DNA of 64,000 nt from Lysobacter antibioticus HS124 (GTDB lineage: Bacteria > Pseudomonadota > Gammaproteobacteria > Xanthomonadales > Xanthomonadaceae), in the NCBI RefSeq assembly GCF_000336385.2, contig NZ_HG424470.1:1-64000 (forward strand). The letters run 5' to 3'. Below, in pieces: positions 17,503 to 25,685 of this stretch (position 1 is the stretch's first letter; each line of letters starts with the position of its first letter). The notes beneath the pieces were generated by a model. It searched no databases, had not been told where the DNA came from, and worked only from the letters and a program-made list of their open reading frames with translations. The position numbers and the translations under genes were made by a program.

Positions 17503-18243
17503 TCAGTCGAGGCCGAGGACGAAGAAATGCACGTGCAGCGAGCCGATGCGCTGGCGCTCGGGATCGTCTTCGGCCTGCACCTGGATGCGTCCGAAGCGCT
17601 GCCCGGCTTCGCCCTCGCCGCGCACCACGCCGGGGTTGACCCGGACCCGCGCGCCGTCCGCCGCGTCCAGCGCTTGGCCGCCGCGGGTCTCGAACGGCCC
17701 GGCCTCCGCCGTCGCCGCGAAGCGTGGACGGTTGGCGGTGTAGACCCGCCCGCTGATCGGGTCGAGAAACTGGCGCACCGCCCAGGTCGAGATTTCGCAG
17801 CGCCACAGTTGCTGTAGCGCATCGCGATCGCGCGAATCGCTCAGCCATGCGCTCATCGGATCGACGACGATCAGGCGTTGGTCGCGTTGGAACCGGCTGA
17901 CGGTGACGCTGCGCAAGCCCTGCGCGTCGGGCCGGTCGACCGCGTACAACCGGTCCACCACCGGTCCGGCGTCGGTGGCGACGCGGAAGCCGAAGCCGAG
18001 CGGCGAACGCGAACGGATCCGGATCGACAGCGCCGCGCCGCGGGTGACCGCGACCACGTTCGGAAACACACGGTCCGGCGCGATCTGCGGCAAGCGCGCG
18101 TCGGCGAGCATATGGACCTGCGCGCCGCGATTGCGGCGGCGGGCGTCGGCGTCCTCGGTGTTGAGGCCGAAGCGGACGAACAGTTGCTCGTGATCGCGCA
18201 GCCAATCGGCGGATCGGCCGTCGAGAGCGTGGGACGCGGCCAT
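17503..18243 (-). CDS. Uncharacterised 246-residue protein of the MACPF-like operon
   Basis: I do not recognise this protein. It lacks a signal peptide and membrane helices. The sequence is rich in short alternating strands (VFPNVVAVTRGAALSIRIRS, FGFRVATDAG, LRSVTVSRFQRDQRLIVV, and the C-terminal IGSLHVHFFVLGLD), which suggests a mostly beta protein, with a helical insert around WLSDSRDRDALQQLWRCEIS. The start chosen (MAASHALDG) has GAGG upstream and lies 11 bases after the stop of the preceding gene. It is followed after 57 bases by the MACPF-like gene, so the product is probably a partner of the putative pore-former: a carrier, a targeting subunit or a self-protection factor. Which of these is open. 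Confidence 0.7.
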   Translation of the reverse strand: MAASHALDGRSADWLRDHEQLFVRFGLNTEDADARRRNRGAQVHMLADARLPQIAPDRVFPNVVAVTRGAALSIRIRSRSPLGFGFRVATDAGPVVDRLYAVDRPDAQGLRSVTVSRFQRDQRLIVVDPMSAWLSDSRDRDALQQLWRCEISTWAVRQFLDPISGRVYTANRPRFAATAEAGPFETRGGQALDAADGARVRVNPGVVRGEGEAGQRFGRIQVQAEDDPERQRIGSLHVHFFVLGLD

Positions 18244-18254
18244 GGCCGGGCGCC

Positions 18255-18617
18255 TCAGAGGCGGTTGATCGAGAAGCGCTGGGTGGTGCCGCGCACACTG
18301 AATGCGGCGGTGTGGCCGTTGGGCGCGTAAGCCACCGAAGGGCCGTCGCGCCGGCCGCCGCCGATCGCGCCGACGCGCAGGCGCACGCGGTCGCCTATGT
18401 CCAGCGCTTTTCCGTGGAAACGCAGGGTGGCCAGATCCACGTTGCGGGTCTGGCCGGCCGGAAATGCGCTGGTCCTGTGCGCCTGACCGATCACCCGATC
18501 GCCTTCCACGCGCTGGACGACGAAACGCAGGGAGAACCACGCGTTGTTGGTGCAGGCGATGTGTTGGACGTGCAGCTCGGGCTGGCCGGACTCTGCGGGA
18601 TTTCCGGACGGATGCAT
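18255..18617 (-). CDS. Uncharacterised 120-residue beta-sandwich-like protein, first gene of the MACPF-like operon
   Basis: A small protein without signal peptide. After a short lead (MHPSGNPAESGQ) the whole chain alternates in a strand pattern: ELHVQHIACTNNAWFSLRFVVQ, FPAGQTRNVDLATL, DIGDRVRLRVGAIGGG, VAYAPNGHTAAFSVRGTT. The NNAWFSLRF...AGQTRNVDL...GDRVRLRV...YAPNGxTAAFxVRGTT layout recalls small beta-sandwich proteins found scattered in bacteria and fungi, but I cannot give a family name with confidence. By analogy with two-component MACPF/aegerolysin pores it could be a membrane- or sugar-binding partner; that is inference only. It overlaps nothing, and the gap to the next gene is 11 bases. 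Confidence 0.72.
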   Translation of the reverse strand: MHPSGNPAESGQPELHVQHIACTNNAWFSLRFVVQRVEGDRVIGQAHRTSAFPAGQTRNVDLATLRFHGKALDIGDRVRLRVGAIGGGRRDGPSVAYAPNGHTAAFSVRGTTQRFSINRL

Positions 18618-18971
18618 GAGGAGCGCCTCGGGTGCGGAGAAAGGATGGCCGGCTCGATACGGTTGAACGCCGCTGCGCGCCGGCTGTGAAGACGCCCGCC
18701 GTTCGCTCCCAGCGCGGCGGGCCTGCGCGCGTGCGCGCACGGAACGAAGCTCGCGCTAGGCCTCGGCGTGGCTGCCCCACGGACCTGGGCGGTCTCGTTC
18801 CGTGCCCGACGCCGACCGGTGGCGCGGACCGGACTGTGCGCCGGAGGGGCGGCGGTGGGCGTCGCCGGAGCGCAGCCGCGGCGATGGATGCCCGGGCCGT
18901 TCGCGATCGGGAGATTTACTCGCGCCCCGCGGGCCCCGGACAATGGCCTTCGCCCCCGTCCGGAATCCGCC
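18618..18971. other. Divergent intergenic region (354 bases)
   Basis: Separates the MACPF-like operon (minus) from the lipoprotein hydrolase gene (plus). It must hold both promoters. It is as GC-rich as coding DNA; I see no clear sigma-70 boxes, dyads or terminator in it. Confidence 0.5.
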
Positions 18972-20951
18972 ATGTCCCGATCCCCCGCCGCCTGGCTCGC
19001 GCTCGGCCTCGCCGTCCTGCTCGGCAGCGGTTGCGCCGTGGTCAAGGTCAAGGAGCGCGCCTTCGGCGACGTCGCGGTGGAGCGCAATATCGATGCGCTC
19101 AGCGGCGGCCGCCTGAGCGCATCGGCGGCGAGCGTGCTGGGATCGGCCGGGCTGGACGCGGAGACCTGCGCGCGCGAGCCGGAGCCGTGCATCGGCCAAC
19201 TGCGCACGCTGGCTGCGGTCGAGGATTGGCTGGCGGCCTCGGCGGAATTGCAGTTGTTGCGCATGAACGCCCTGCCGGCGTCGGTGACGCAGGCGGCGGA
19301 GAGCGCCGGGCTGGCGCGCAAGCCGGCCGCGCCGACGGCGGCCGCGGTGCCCGACGTGGCCGCCGATCCGCGCACCCGCGCCGCGATCGAGGCGGCGCGC
19401 TACGCCTACGCCTATCTGTTCCTGACCCCGCGCACGCCGGAGCAGCGCGTGTTCGAGGCGCGCCAGGAGCGGGTGCTGCGTTTCTACAACCGCGCCGTCG
19501 ACGTGGTCGCCCAGGCCGCGTTCGAAGCCAGCCGCGGCCGGGTCGGCGCCAGCCCGGTACAGGTCGGCGGGTTGGAGCTGAGCGTCGCCCTGCACGGTTA
19601 CGAATCCTCCGAGATCGAGCAGCAACCGGAGGCGTTGCTGGCTTCTGATACGCTGGGCTTCGACAACCTGCGTGCGGTCTATCGCCGCGACGGCTTCGGC
19701 ACTTCGCTGGTCGCGGTGTTCCCGCGCCGCTCGGCGGCTGCGGGGCAGGGGCCTGCGGCCGCGAGCCTGCCTTATCGGGATACGCGCTACCTGCCGGTCA
19801 CCGCGACCTTGCGTTTCGACGGCGACTCGCTCGATGCGGTGCTCGCCGACCGCAGCGCGCGCATGGACGTGTACAACCCGTTCCGGATCGAGAGCGAGAC
19901 CATAGCCGGGCGCAGCGTGCCGCTGGCGGCCAACTACTCGGCCGCCTACGGCATCTGGCTGGCGCGTTCGGAACTGGCGCGGTTGAGCCTGTCCAGCCTG
20001 CTGCGGCCGAAGCAGGCGCGCGCGTTCTCGCCGCGGGTCTATCTCAACCAGCCCTACGATCCGGACAAGCGCGTGATCGTGCTGGTGCACGGACTGGCCA
20101 GCAGCCCGGAGGCCTGGGTCAACCTGGCCAACGAAGTGCTGGGCGACGAAACCCTGCGCCGCCACTACCAGTTGTGGCAGGGGTTCTATCCGACCAATCT
20201 GAGCATCCTCGGCAACCGCGCGGCGATCGAGTCGGCCTTGCAGCGCACCTTCGCCCACTACGATCCGCAGGGCGACGACGTCGCCAGCCGCGATGCGGTG
20301 CTGGTCGGGCACAGCATGGGCGGGGTCATCTCGCGCCTGCTGCTCAGCGACAGCGGCGACCAGGTGCGCGAAGCCAGCCTGAGCAACTTCGACGCCGCCA
20401 CCGCGCAGCGCCTGCGCGAGGACCCGCTGGTGCGTGAGTTGACCGTGTTCCGGCCGATGCCGCAGTTCGGCCGCGCCGTGTTCCTGGCGTCGCCGCATCG
20501 CGGCGCGGTGGTCACCGACGGCTGGCCGCTGCGCATGGTGCGCAAGCTGATCCGGTTGCCGTTCGACGTGCTGCGCGACACCGCCGAACTGATCCAGCGC
20601 AGCCAAGTCGACCAGGACCAGTTGCAGAAGATCGGTTTCCGCAAGGGCCGTCCGCCGACCGGGCCGGACGATCTCAGTCCGCATTCCTTGTTCATGCGCA
20701 GCACCGCCGGCCTGAGCCTGGAACCCGGACTGCCGTTCCACACCGTCGTGGGTTGGCGCGATCCGACGGTGCCGCTGGCGCAGTCCAGCGACGGCGTGGT
20801 GCCTTACGCCAGCGCGCACCTGGACGGCGCCCAATCGGAGAAGGCGATCGTTTCCGGCCACAGCGTGCAGGAGACGCCGCAGGCGATATTGGAACTGCGC
20901 CGGATCCTGCGCATCGACCTGGCCGAGTACCGCCGCCGCGGCGGACGCTGA
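18972..20951 (+). CDS. Lipoprotein alpha/beta hydrolase (lipase/esterase-like)
   Basis: A 659-residue protein with a lipoprotein signal peptide (MSRSPAAWLALGLAVLLGSGC, Cys21). About 350 residues of uncertain fold precede the hydrolase. The alpha/beta hydrolase core begins with VIVLVHGLASSPEAW (oxyanion stretch; HG at 373-374), has the nucleophile elbow GHSMGG with Ser448, FLASPHRG downstream, and DGVVPYASAHL and SGHSVQETP near the end that may give the acid and the His (GHS) of the triad. Such proteins resemble membrane-anchored lipases or permuted PGAP1-like esterases; the substrate is unknown. It begins 354 bases from the divergent MACPF-like operon and ends 15 bases from the convergent WG/Sel1 gene. 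Confidence 0.82.
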   Translation: MSRSPAAWLALGLAVLLGSGCAVVKVKERAFGDVAVERNIDALSGGRLSASAASVLGSAGLDAETCAREPEPCIGQLRTLAAVEDWLAASAELQLLRMNALPASVTQAAESAGLARKPAAPTAAAVPDVAADPRTRAAIEAARYAYAYLFLTPRTPEQRVFEARQERVLRFYNRAVDVVAQAAFEASRGRVGASPVQVGGLELSVALHGYESSEIEQQPEALLASDTLGFDNLRAVYRRDGFGTSLVAVFPRRSAAAGQGPAAASLPYRDTRYLPVTATLRFDGDSLDAVLADRSARMDVYNPFRIESETIAGRSVPLAANYSAAYGIWLARSELARLSLSSLLRPKQARAFSPRVYLNQPYDPDKRVIVLVHGLASSPEAWVNLANEVLGDETLRRHYQLWQGFYPTNLSILGNRAAIESALQRTFAHYDPQGDDVASRDAVLVGHSMGGVISRLLLSDSGDQVREASLSNFDAATAQRLREDPLVRELTVFRPMPQFGRAVFLASPHRGAVVTDGWPLRMVRKLIRLPFDVLRDTAELIQRSQVDQDQLQKIGFRKGRPPTGPDDLSPHSLFMRSTAGLSLEPGLPFHTVVGWRDPTVPLAQSSDGVVPYASAHLDGAQSEKAIVSGHSVQETPQAILELRRILRIDLAEYRRRGGR

Positions 20952-20966
20952 ACGTCTGCGCCGCGG

Positions 20967-23900
20967 TCAGCGGCGCTGGCGCCAATAGGCGGCGCGCTCG
21001 GGGTCGTGGCGCTCGCTGTCCTGGTCGCCGTACAGCGCCAGCAAATGTTCGATGCTGCCGCGATGCCCGCCCTCGGCGGCGGCCAGCCACAGGCGTTCGG
21101 CTTCGTCGACGTCGCGCTCCACGCCGTCGCCGCGCACCAGCAGCGCCGCAAGATCGCTGCCGGCGATGTGCGCGCCGGCATAGCTGTCGTGTTCGGCGGC
21201 ACGGCGCAGCCAGCGCGCGGCTTCGGCGCAGGCCGCGGCGCGGTCGGCGCCGGCGTGCGCGCCCAGGCGCAATGCGACCAGCCCGGCGCGATGCGCGCCG
21301 TCGCCGTCGCCGATCTCGGCGGCGCGCCGATAGTGGTCCAGCGCGCGCTCGTGGTCGATCGCGGTGCCGAGGCCGAACTCGTGCGCGTGACCGAGGTTGT
21401 ACAGCGCATCCGGCTCGGCCTGAGCCGCGGCGCGCTCGAACAGGCGCAAGGCGCGTTCGGGGTCGGCGTCGCCGCCGATGCCGTTCTGCAGCAAATGACC
21501 GAGACGGATCTGCGCGCGCGCGTGATTCGGGGCGACCCGGTCGAGCAGGTGCTCGAGCCAGTCTCGGGCCAACGCCGGCGCCGGCGCGCCGCCGACGCCG
21601 TCGATCAGCATCGCCGCCAATTCGTCCATGGCATCGGCGCTGCCGTCGGCGGCGGCTGCGTCCGGCGACCAGCGCGCGTCGGCGGCGCCGAACAAGCGCG
21701 CGAGCAGGCCGGGGCGGCGTGCCGGCGGGTCGGCGGCGATGCCGGCCGCGCGCGCCATCCATCGCCGGGCCGCGACCGGATCGGCGGCCACGCCGTAGCC
21801 GTCGCGCAGTTCACGCGCCAAGCGCAACGCGGCGTCGCGGTCGCCGGCCGCATAGCGCTCGGCCAGCCACTCGACATGGCCGCGACGGCTGCCGTCGCGG
21901 CGCAGCCATTCGAAACCGTCGTCGTCGCTGCGCACCGCCTCGACGGCGTCGTCCGCGGACCAGGCGCGATACAGACGCTGTGCGATCTCCGACAGCTCGC
22001 TCCAGTCCAGCGGCCGCGCGACGCCGATCCAGGCGTAGCCGGAGTGCAGCGCGCTGCCGTCGGCACGCAGCACTTGCATGCGCTGGCGGCTGTAGCCCTC
22101 GTCTTCGTGCTCCGCGCCCGGCAGCTCGTCGGCGACGAGATAGCCGACCACGATGTCGGCGCCGTCGCGGTACAAGGCGGCCGCGAACACGCGATCGTGC
22201 GCGCAGGGCACGACTTCGCGGCCCAAGCGCAAGTCCCAGGCGCCGCGTCGTCCGCGGCCGTCGACTTCGCGCCGCAGCGCGATCAGGTGCGGGGGCGTGC
22301 GCCAGGCTTCGCCGCTCGCGTCCGCCGTTTCGCCCGGCCCGGTTTCGATCCAGGCCGCGAAGGCCGACAACTCGTCGTACACCGGCGGTATCAGTTCGCG
22401 GCCGTCGGCGTCGATCATGCCCAGGCCGCCGTCGCGACCGCCGGTGCGCACCACGTAGCGCAGCGCCTCGCGCTGCACCGGCGCGTCGGCGTCGTAGGTT
22501 TCGTGGTCGAGGTCGAGCGCGCGATAGGCCGCCGCGACGCACTCGCGTCCCGACCAGTCGAGCAGGCCGTAGCGGCCCTTGCGCCGCACCCGGATCGCCG
22601 TGCCCGCGGGCATGGCCTCGATCTCGTCCCATTCCGTCGCGACCCAGGCGCGGCCGTCGGCATGCAGCCAGCCGCATTGGCGGCCGCGCCGGGCCAGATA
22701 GGCGCGCGCGTCGCCGTTCCATTCCAACGCGTCGTACTGCGGTTCCAGCGCCGTCGCGCCGTCGCGGTCGATCAGGCCGAACCGGCCCTTGCGGCGCACC
22801 TCCACATAGCCCTCGCCGGTGAAGTCGCCGCCGGCGTCGTAGACCGGCGGCACGCACCAGTGTCCGGCGGTATCCAGATAGCCGACGCGCTCGCCGCTGC
22901 GAGCGCATGCCCGGCCGTGGCTGAAGCGGCCGATCGCCTGCGCCGGCGGCGACGCCGCCTCCGGCGCCAGCCGCCAGCCGCCGTCGTCCTGCAGCAGGCC
23001 GGCGCGTTCGCCGATCCGCACCGCGGCCAGGGCGCAGGGGGCGAGCGCCTGGAACTCGTCGACTTCGCTCAGCACCGGTTCCAGCAGCAGTCGCACGCGG
23101 CCGTCGGCATGGCGCTCCAGCAGGCCGTAACGGTCCTGGCGCGCGACCCAGTACAGTTCGCGCTGTTCATGGCCGGCGTCGAGGATGTCCTGCCATTGCG
23201 CGGGAATGAGCACTTCGCCGGGTTGCAGCCGGTCGTGCTCGTCGTGTTCGCCGCGCCGGCGCAGGCCGCGCAGACCGTCGGCCTCGAACAGGATGCGGTC
23301 GTGGCCCAGCGCGGCCTGGTCGGCGTAGTGGTCGTGTTCGAAAGCTTCGAACGCGATCCTGCGTGGCCGTTCGGGCTGGTCGAAGTAGGGATGGTCGAGG
23401 CCGCCGAAGCCGAACTGCCACAGCCACGAACTCCACTCGCCCGCATGCCACGCCGGGCCCTGGACTTCCAGCAGTTCGGCCACGCGCCCGGCGCGGTCGG
23501 CCGCGATCGCGTCCTGCAGTTCGCGCCAGAACGCGCCGCACTGCGCGGCCATGCGCTCGACGAAGCCGTCGATGTCGCCGTCGAGCCAGGACAGTTCGTC
23601 CAGATCGGCCGAGAACCACAGCGGCGCGTCGGGATCGGCGGCGCCGGCCCGGACCAGGGCCGCTTCTTCGTCCAGGTAGCGGCGGAACGCTTCGAACTGC
23701 AGCGCCAGTCCGGGGATGCGGTCCAGTTGAGGATGGCCGACGACGTAGCGTTCCAGCAGGGAGAAGCGATCGCGGGCGGCAGCCGCGTCGCCGATCAGAT
23801 TGCCGGTGTCGGTGTCCAGGAACGGCAGCCGCTGCGCGACGTTGGCCGGCCCCTCGCGGCCGTCGGCGAGCAACAGCTGCCACAGCGGCGGGAAATGGTT

Positions 23901-23981
23901 CTTGGCCTCGGCGAACGGCCGGCCGCCGCCTTGTGCGGCCTCGGTTTCCGTGCACAGATACAGAAAGACCCGATTGCCCAT
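20967..23981 (-). CDS. Large WG-repeat and Sel1-repeat protein
   Basis: A 1004-residue protein without signal peptide. Residues 1-about 230 form an N-terminal domain (MGNRVFLYLCTE, with many Trp, WFSADLDELSWLDGD, WLWQFGFGG). The middle (about 300-600) holds WG-type repeats: units such as YGLLERHADGRVRLLLEPVL, GYLDTAGHWCVPPVYD, FGLIDRDGATALEPQYD, YGLLDWSGRECVAAAY, LGMIDADGRELIPPVYDEL. From about 680 on there are Sel1-like repeats (ALRLARELRDGYGVAADPVAARRWMARAA, ARAQIRLGHLLQNGIGGDADPERALRLFERAA, and three more to the end). Both are protein-interaction repeats, so it is probably a scaffold or decoy. AGGGAG precedes the ATG. Its role here, between a lipoprotein hydrolase and a T4SS toxin pair, is unknown; immunity or regulation is a guess. 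Confidence 0.82.
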   Translation of the reverse strand: MGNRVFLYLCTETEAAQGGGRPFAEAKNHFPPLWQLLLADGREGPANVAQRLPFLDTDTGNLIGDAAAARDRFSLLERYVVGHPQLDRIPGLALQFEAFRRYLDEEAALVRAGAADPDAPLWFSADLDELSWLDGDIDGFVERMAAQCGAFWRELQDAIAADRAGRVAELLEVQGPAWHAGEWSSWLWQFGFGGLDHPYFDQPERPRRIAFEAFEHDHYADQAALGHDRILFEADGLRGLRRRGEHDEHDRLQPGEVLIPAQWQDILDAGHEQRELYWVARQDRYGLLERHADGRVRLLLEPVLSEVDEFQALAPCALAAVRIGERAGLLQDDGGWRLAPEAASPPAQAIGRFSHGRACARSGERVGYLDTAGHWCVPPVYDAGGDFTGEGYVEVRRKGRFGLIDRDGATALEPQYDALEWNGDARAYLARRGRQCGWLHADGRAWVATEWDEIEAMPAGTAIRVRRKGRYGLLDWSGRECVAAAYRALDLDHETYDADAPVQREALRYVVRTGGRDGGLGMIDADGRELIPPVYDELSAFAAWIETGPGETADASGEAWRTPPHLIALRREVDGRGRRGAWDLRLGREVVPCAHDRVFAAALYRDGADIVVGYLVADELPGAEHEDEGYSRQRMQVLRADGSALHSGYAWIGVARPLDWSELSEIAQRLYRAWSADDAVEAVRSDDDGFEWLRRDGSRRGHVEWLAERYAAGDRDAALRLARELRDGYGVAADPVAARRWMARAAGIAADPPARRPGLLARLFGAADARWSPDAAAADGSADAMDELAAMLIDGVGGAPAPALARDWLEHLLDRVAPNHARAQIRLGHLLQNGIGGDADPERALRLFERAAAQAEPDALYNLGHAHEFGLGTAIDHERALDHYRRAAEIGDGDGAHRAGLVALRLGAHAGADRAAACAEAARWLRRAAEHDSYAGAHIAGSDLAALLVRGDGVERDVDEAERLWLAAAEGGHRGSIEHLLALYGDQDSERHDPERAAYWRQRR

Positions 23982-24215
23982 GGACGCTCCCTGCTTGGCG
24001 GGGCGAGCAGGGTAAAGGATCGTCGCGCCGGCGGCGCGACCGCAATGGGCGAAGCGGCGAAGTGACGGACCGGTCGCAGCCGGCGGCGGCCGTGGTCGCG
24101 CATTGGCGGCGCCGGCTTCGGGCGCCGAGGACGCGGGAGCGGGAAGCGAATCCGGGCCGACCCGGTTGTTGCTCGTTCCTCGTTCCTGCGTCCTCGTTCC
24201 CGCAGCGCCGGTCCG

Positions 24216-25670
24216 CTACGGCATGGCCCGGTGCTGGTGTTGCTGCTGCGCCTGCGGGGTCTGCGATTGCTGCTGGTTCAGCGCATCGAGCTGGCGGAAC
24301 GCGTCTTCGGTCGGCGGCGTCTGCTGCAACGACACGCCCACCCGCAGGTGCGAGGGGTTGGTCGGGTCGCCCTGGACCAGGAACGCGGTCTTGCCGATTT
24401 CCTTGGTGGTGGGGTCGACGCTGAGCACCAGGTGATCCGGGCTGGACAGGTGGTTGCGCTTGCTCTCCAGCGCCAGGCCGGCGGCCAGGCGTTCGGCGTC
24501 GCGTTCCGGCAGGCTGCCGCCGTGGCGCGCGTACTCGCCCTGCACCTTGTCGAGGATGCCGCGGAACAAGCGGTGATCCGGGTGTTCGGCGTGGCGCGGG
24601 TCGAGCTTGCCGTGCTCGTGCGCATGCGGGTCGCCCTGCAGCTCGTTGAGCGCGTCCAGCGGCGCGTTGCGGATGTTGACGTGGGTGTGGGTGGTCTTGG
24701 TGTGGTCGAAATGACCCAGCTTGGGCGGATTGCCGCTGGTGTCGTAGTAAGGCTGGCGACCGGCCGAATTGGCGCCCAGGTCGATGCCGTTCTGCTCCAT
24801 CAGGCTTTCGTTGAGCTTGAGCTGGGTCATGTTGAGATGCACTTCCGGCTTGCCGCCCTTGGCGGTCTTGCCGTGCGCATGCTCGAGCTGGCTGATGAAG
24901 CTCATGTAGGACGCGCCGTAGTAGTTGGCGTAGTCCGAATTGCCGTTGTGACCCAGGCGCGCCTGCGCCGCCGGCATGTCGAAGTAGTACTTGCCCATCG
25001 ACTTGACGTTGTCGTCGCTCATCTTCATCGACAGGTCCGCCTCGACGGTCAGCCCGGCCTTCAACGCGTAGTTGAAGTTCGGCGCGGTGCCGGTGCGGTC
25101 GATGAAATCGCCGGCGCGGCCGGGCGACTTGGCGTACACGTCGGCGAGGGTGGCCTTGGGATTGGTTTCGCGCACGTTGCCGACCAACGCGTTCCAACCG
25201 GCGATGTGGGCCTTGGCCTCGTTGTCGCGATCGGCCTGGATCACCTTGCCGACCGAGGCGGTGTAGTCGTGCTTGTCGGCGACGGTCTTGGACAGTGCGG
25301 TGGCTTCGGTGGCGAAGGTCTGGATCGCCTTGTCGCGATCGGTGCGGTAGAAGCCGTGCTGGACCTCGTGGCCGAGCACGAAGGTCATGTTGCCGGCGTC
25401 GTAGGTGCCGGCGGGCGCTTTCTCCAGGCCCTTGATCGGCAACAGCATGGCCTGTTCCTTGCCGTTGTAGGCGCCGCCCGCGTTGGGGTCGGTCAGCGGC
25501 TTGAACGACTTCAGGTGGCCGCCGGCGATGGCGTCGTCGAGCTGCTTGGACAGCGCGGGCGAGCCTTCGATGGTGGTTTTGAGATTGGCCGCGGCGTCGG
25601 CGCTGACGCCGGGCTGTTTGGCGAATTCGTCGAGCAGCTTCTGCAGCTCGGGACTGATCTTGGCGGGCAT
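24216..25670 (-). CDS. Type IV secretion effector with XVIPCD tail and HExxH metallopeptidase-like motif (X-Tfe)
   Basis: A 484-residue protein without signal peptide. The C-terminal stretch (about 355-484) fits the xanthomonad VirD4-interacting conserved domain: HAEHPDHRLFRGILDKVQ, LPERDAERLAAGLALESKR, SSPDHLVLSVD, VQGDPTNPSHLRVGVSL, then FRQLDALNQQQ and a Gln-rich end. XVIPCD proteins are delivered by the bacteria-killing X-T4SS. The front part carries GHEVQH (HExxH, residues 101-105), followed by a Glu-containing helix (QTFATEA), which suggests a zinc metallopeptidase; there are several His/Asn-rich blocks further on. AAGGAGG stands before the ATG. The gene follows its lipoprotein partner by 15 bases, the usual immunity-effector order. 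Target and secretion are inferred; no T4SS genes lie in this window. Confidence 0.85.
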   Translation of the reverse strand: MPAKISPELQKLLDEFAKQPGVSADAAANLKTTIEGSPALSKQLDDAIAGGHLKSFKPLTDPNAGGAYNGKEQAMLLPIKGLEKAPAGTYDAGNMTFVLGHEVQHGFYRTDRDKAIQTFATEATALSKTVADKHDYTASVGKVIQADRDNEAKAHIAGWNALVGNVRETNPKATLADVYAKSPGRAGDFIDRTGTAPNFNYALKAGLTVEADLSMKMSDDNVKSMGKYYFDMPAAQARLGHNGNSDYANYYGASYMSFISQLEHAHGKTAKGGKPEVHLNMTQLKLNESLMEQNGIDLGANSAGRQPYYDTSGNPPKLGHFDHTKTTHTHVNIRNAPLDALNELQGDPHAHEHGKLDPRHAEHPDHRLFRGILDKVQGEYARHGGSLPERDAERLAAGLALESKRNHLSSPDHLVLSVDPTTKEIGKTAFLVQGDPTNPSHLRVGVSLQQTPPTEDAFRQLDALNQQQSQTPQAQQQHQHRAMP

Positions 25671-25685
25671 GACGGCCTCCTTGCC

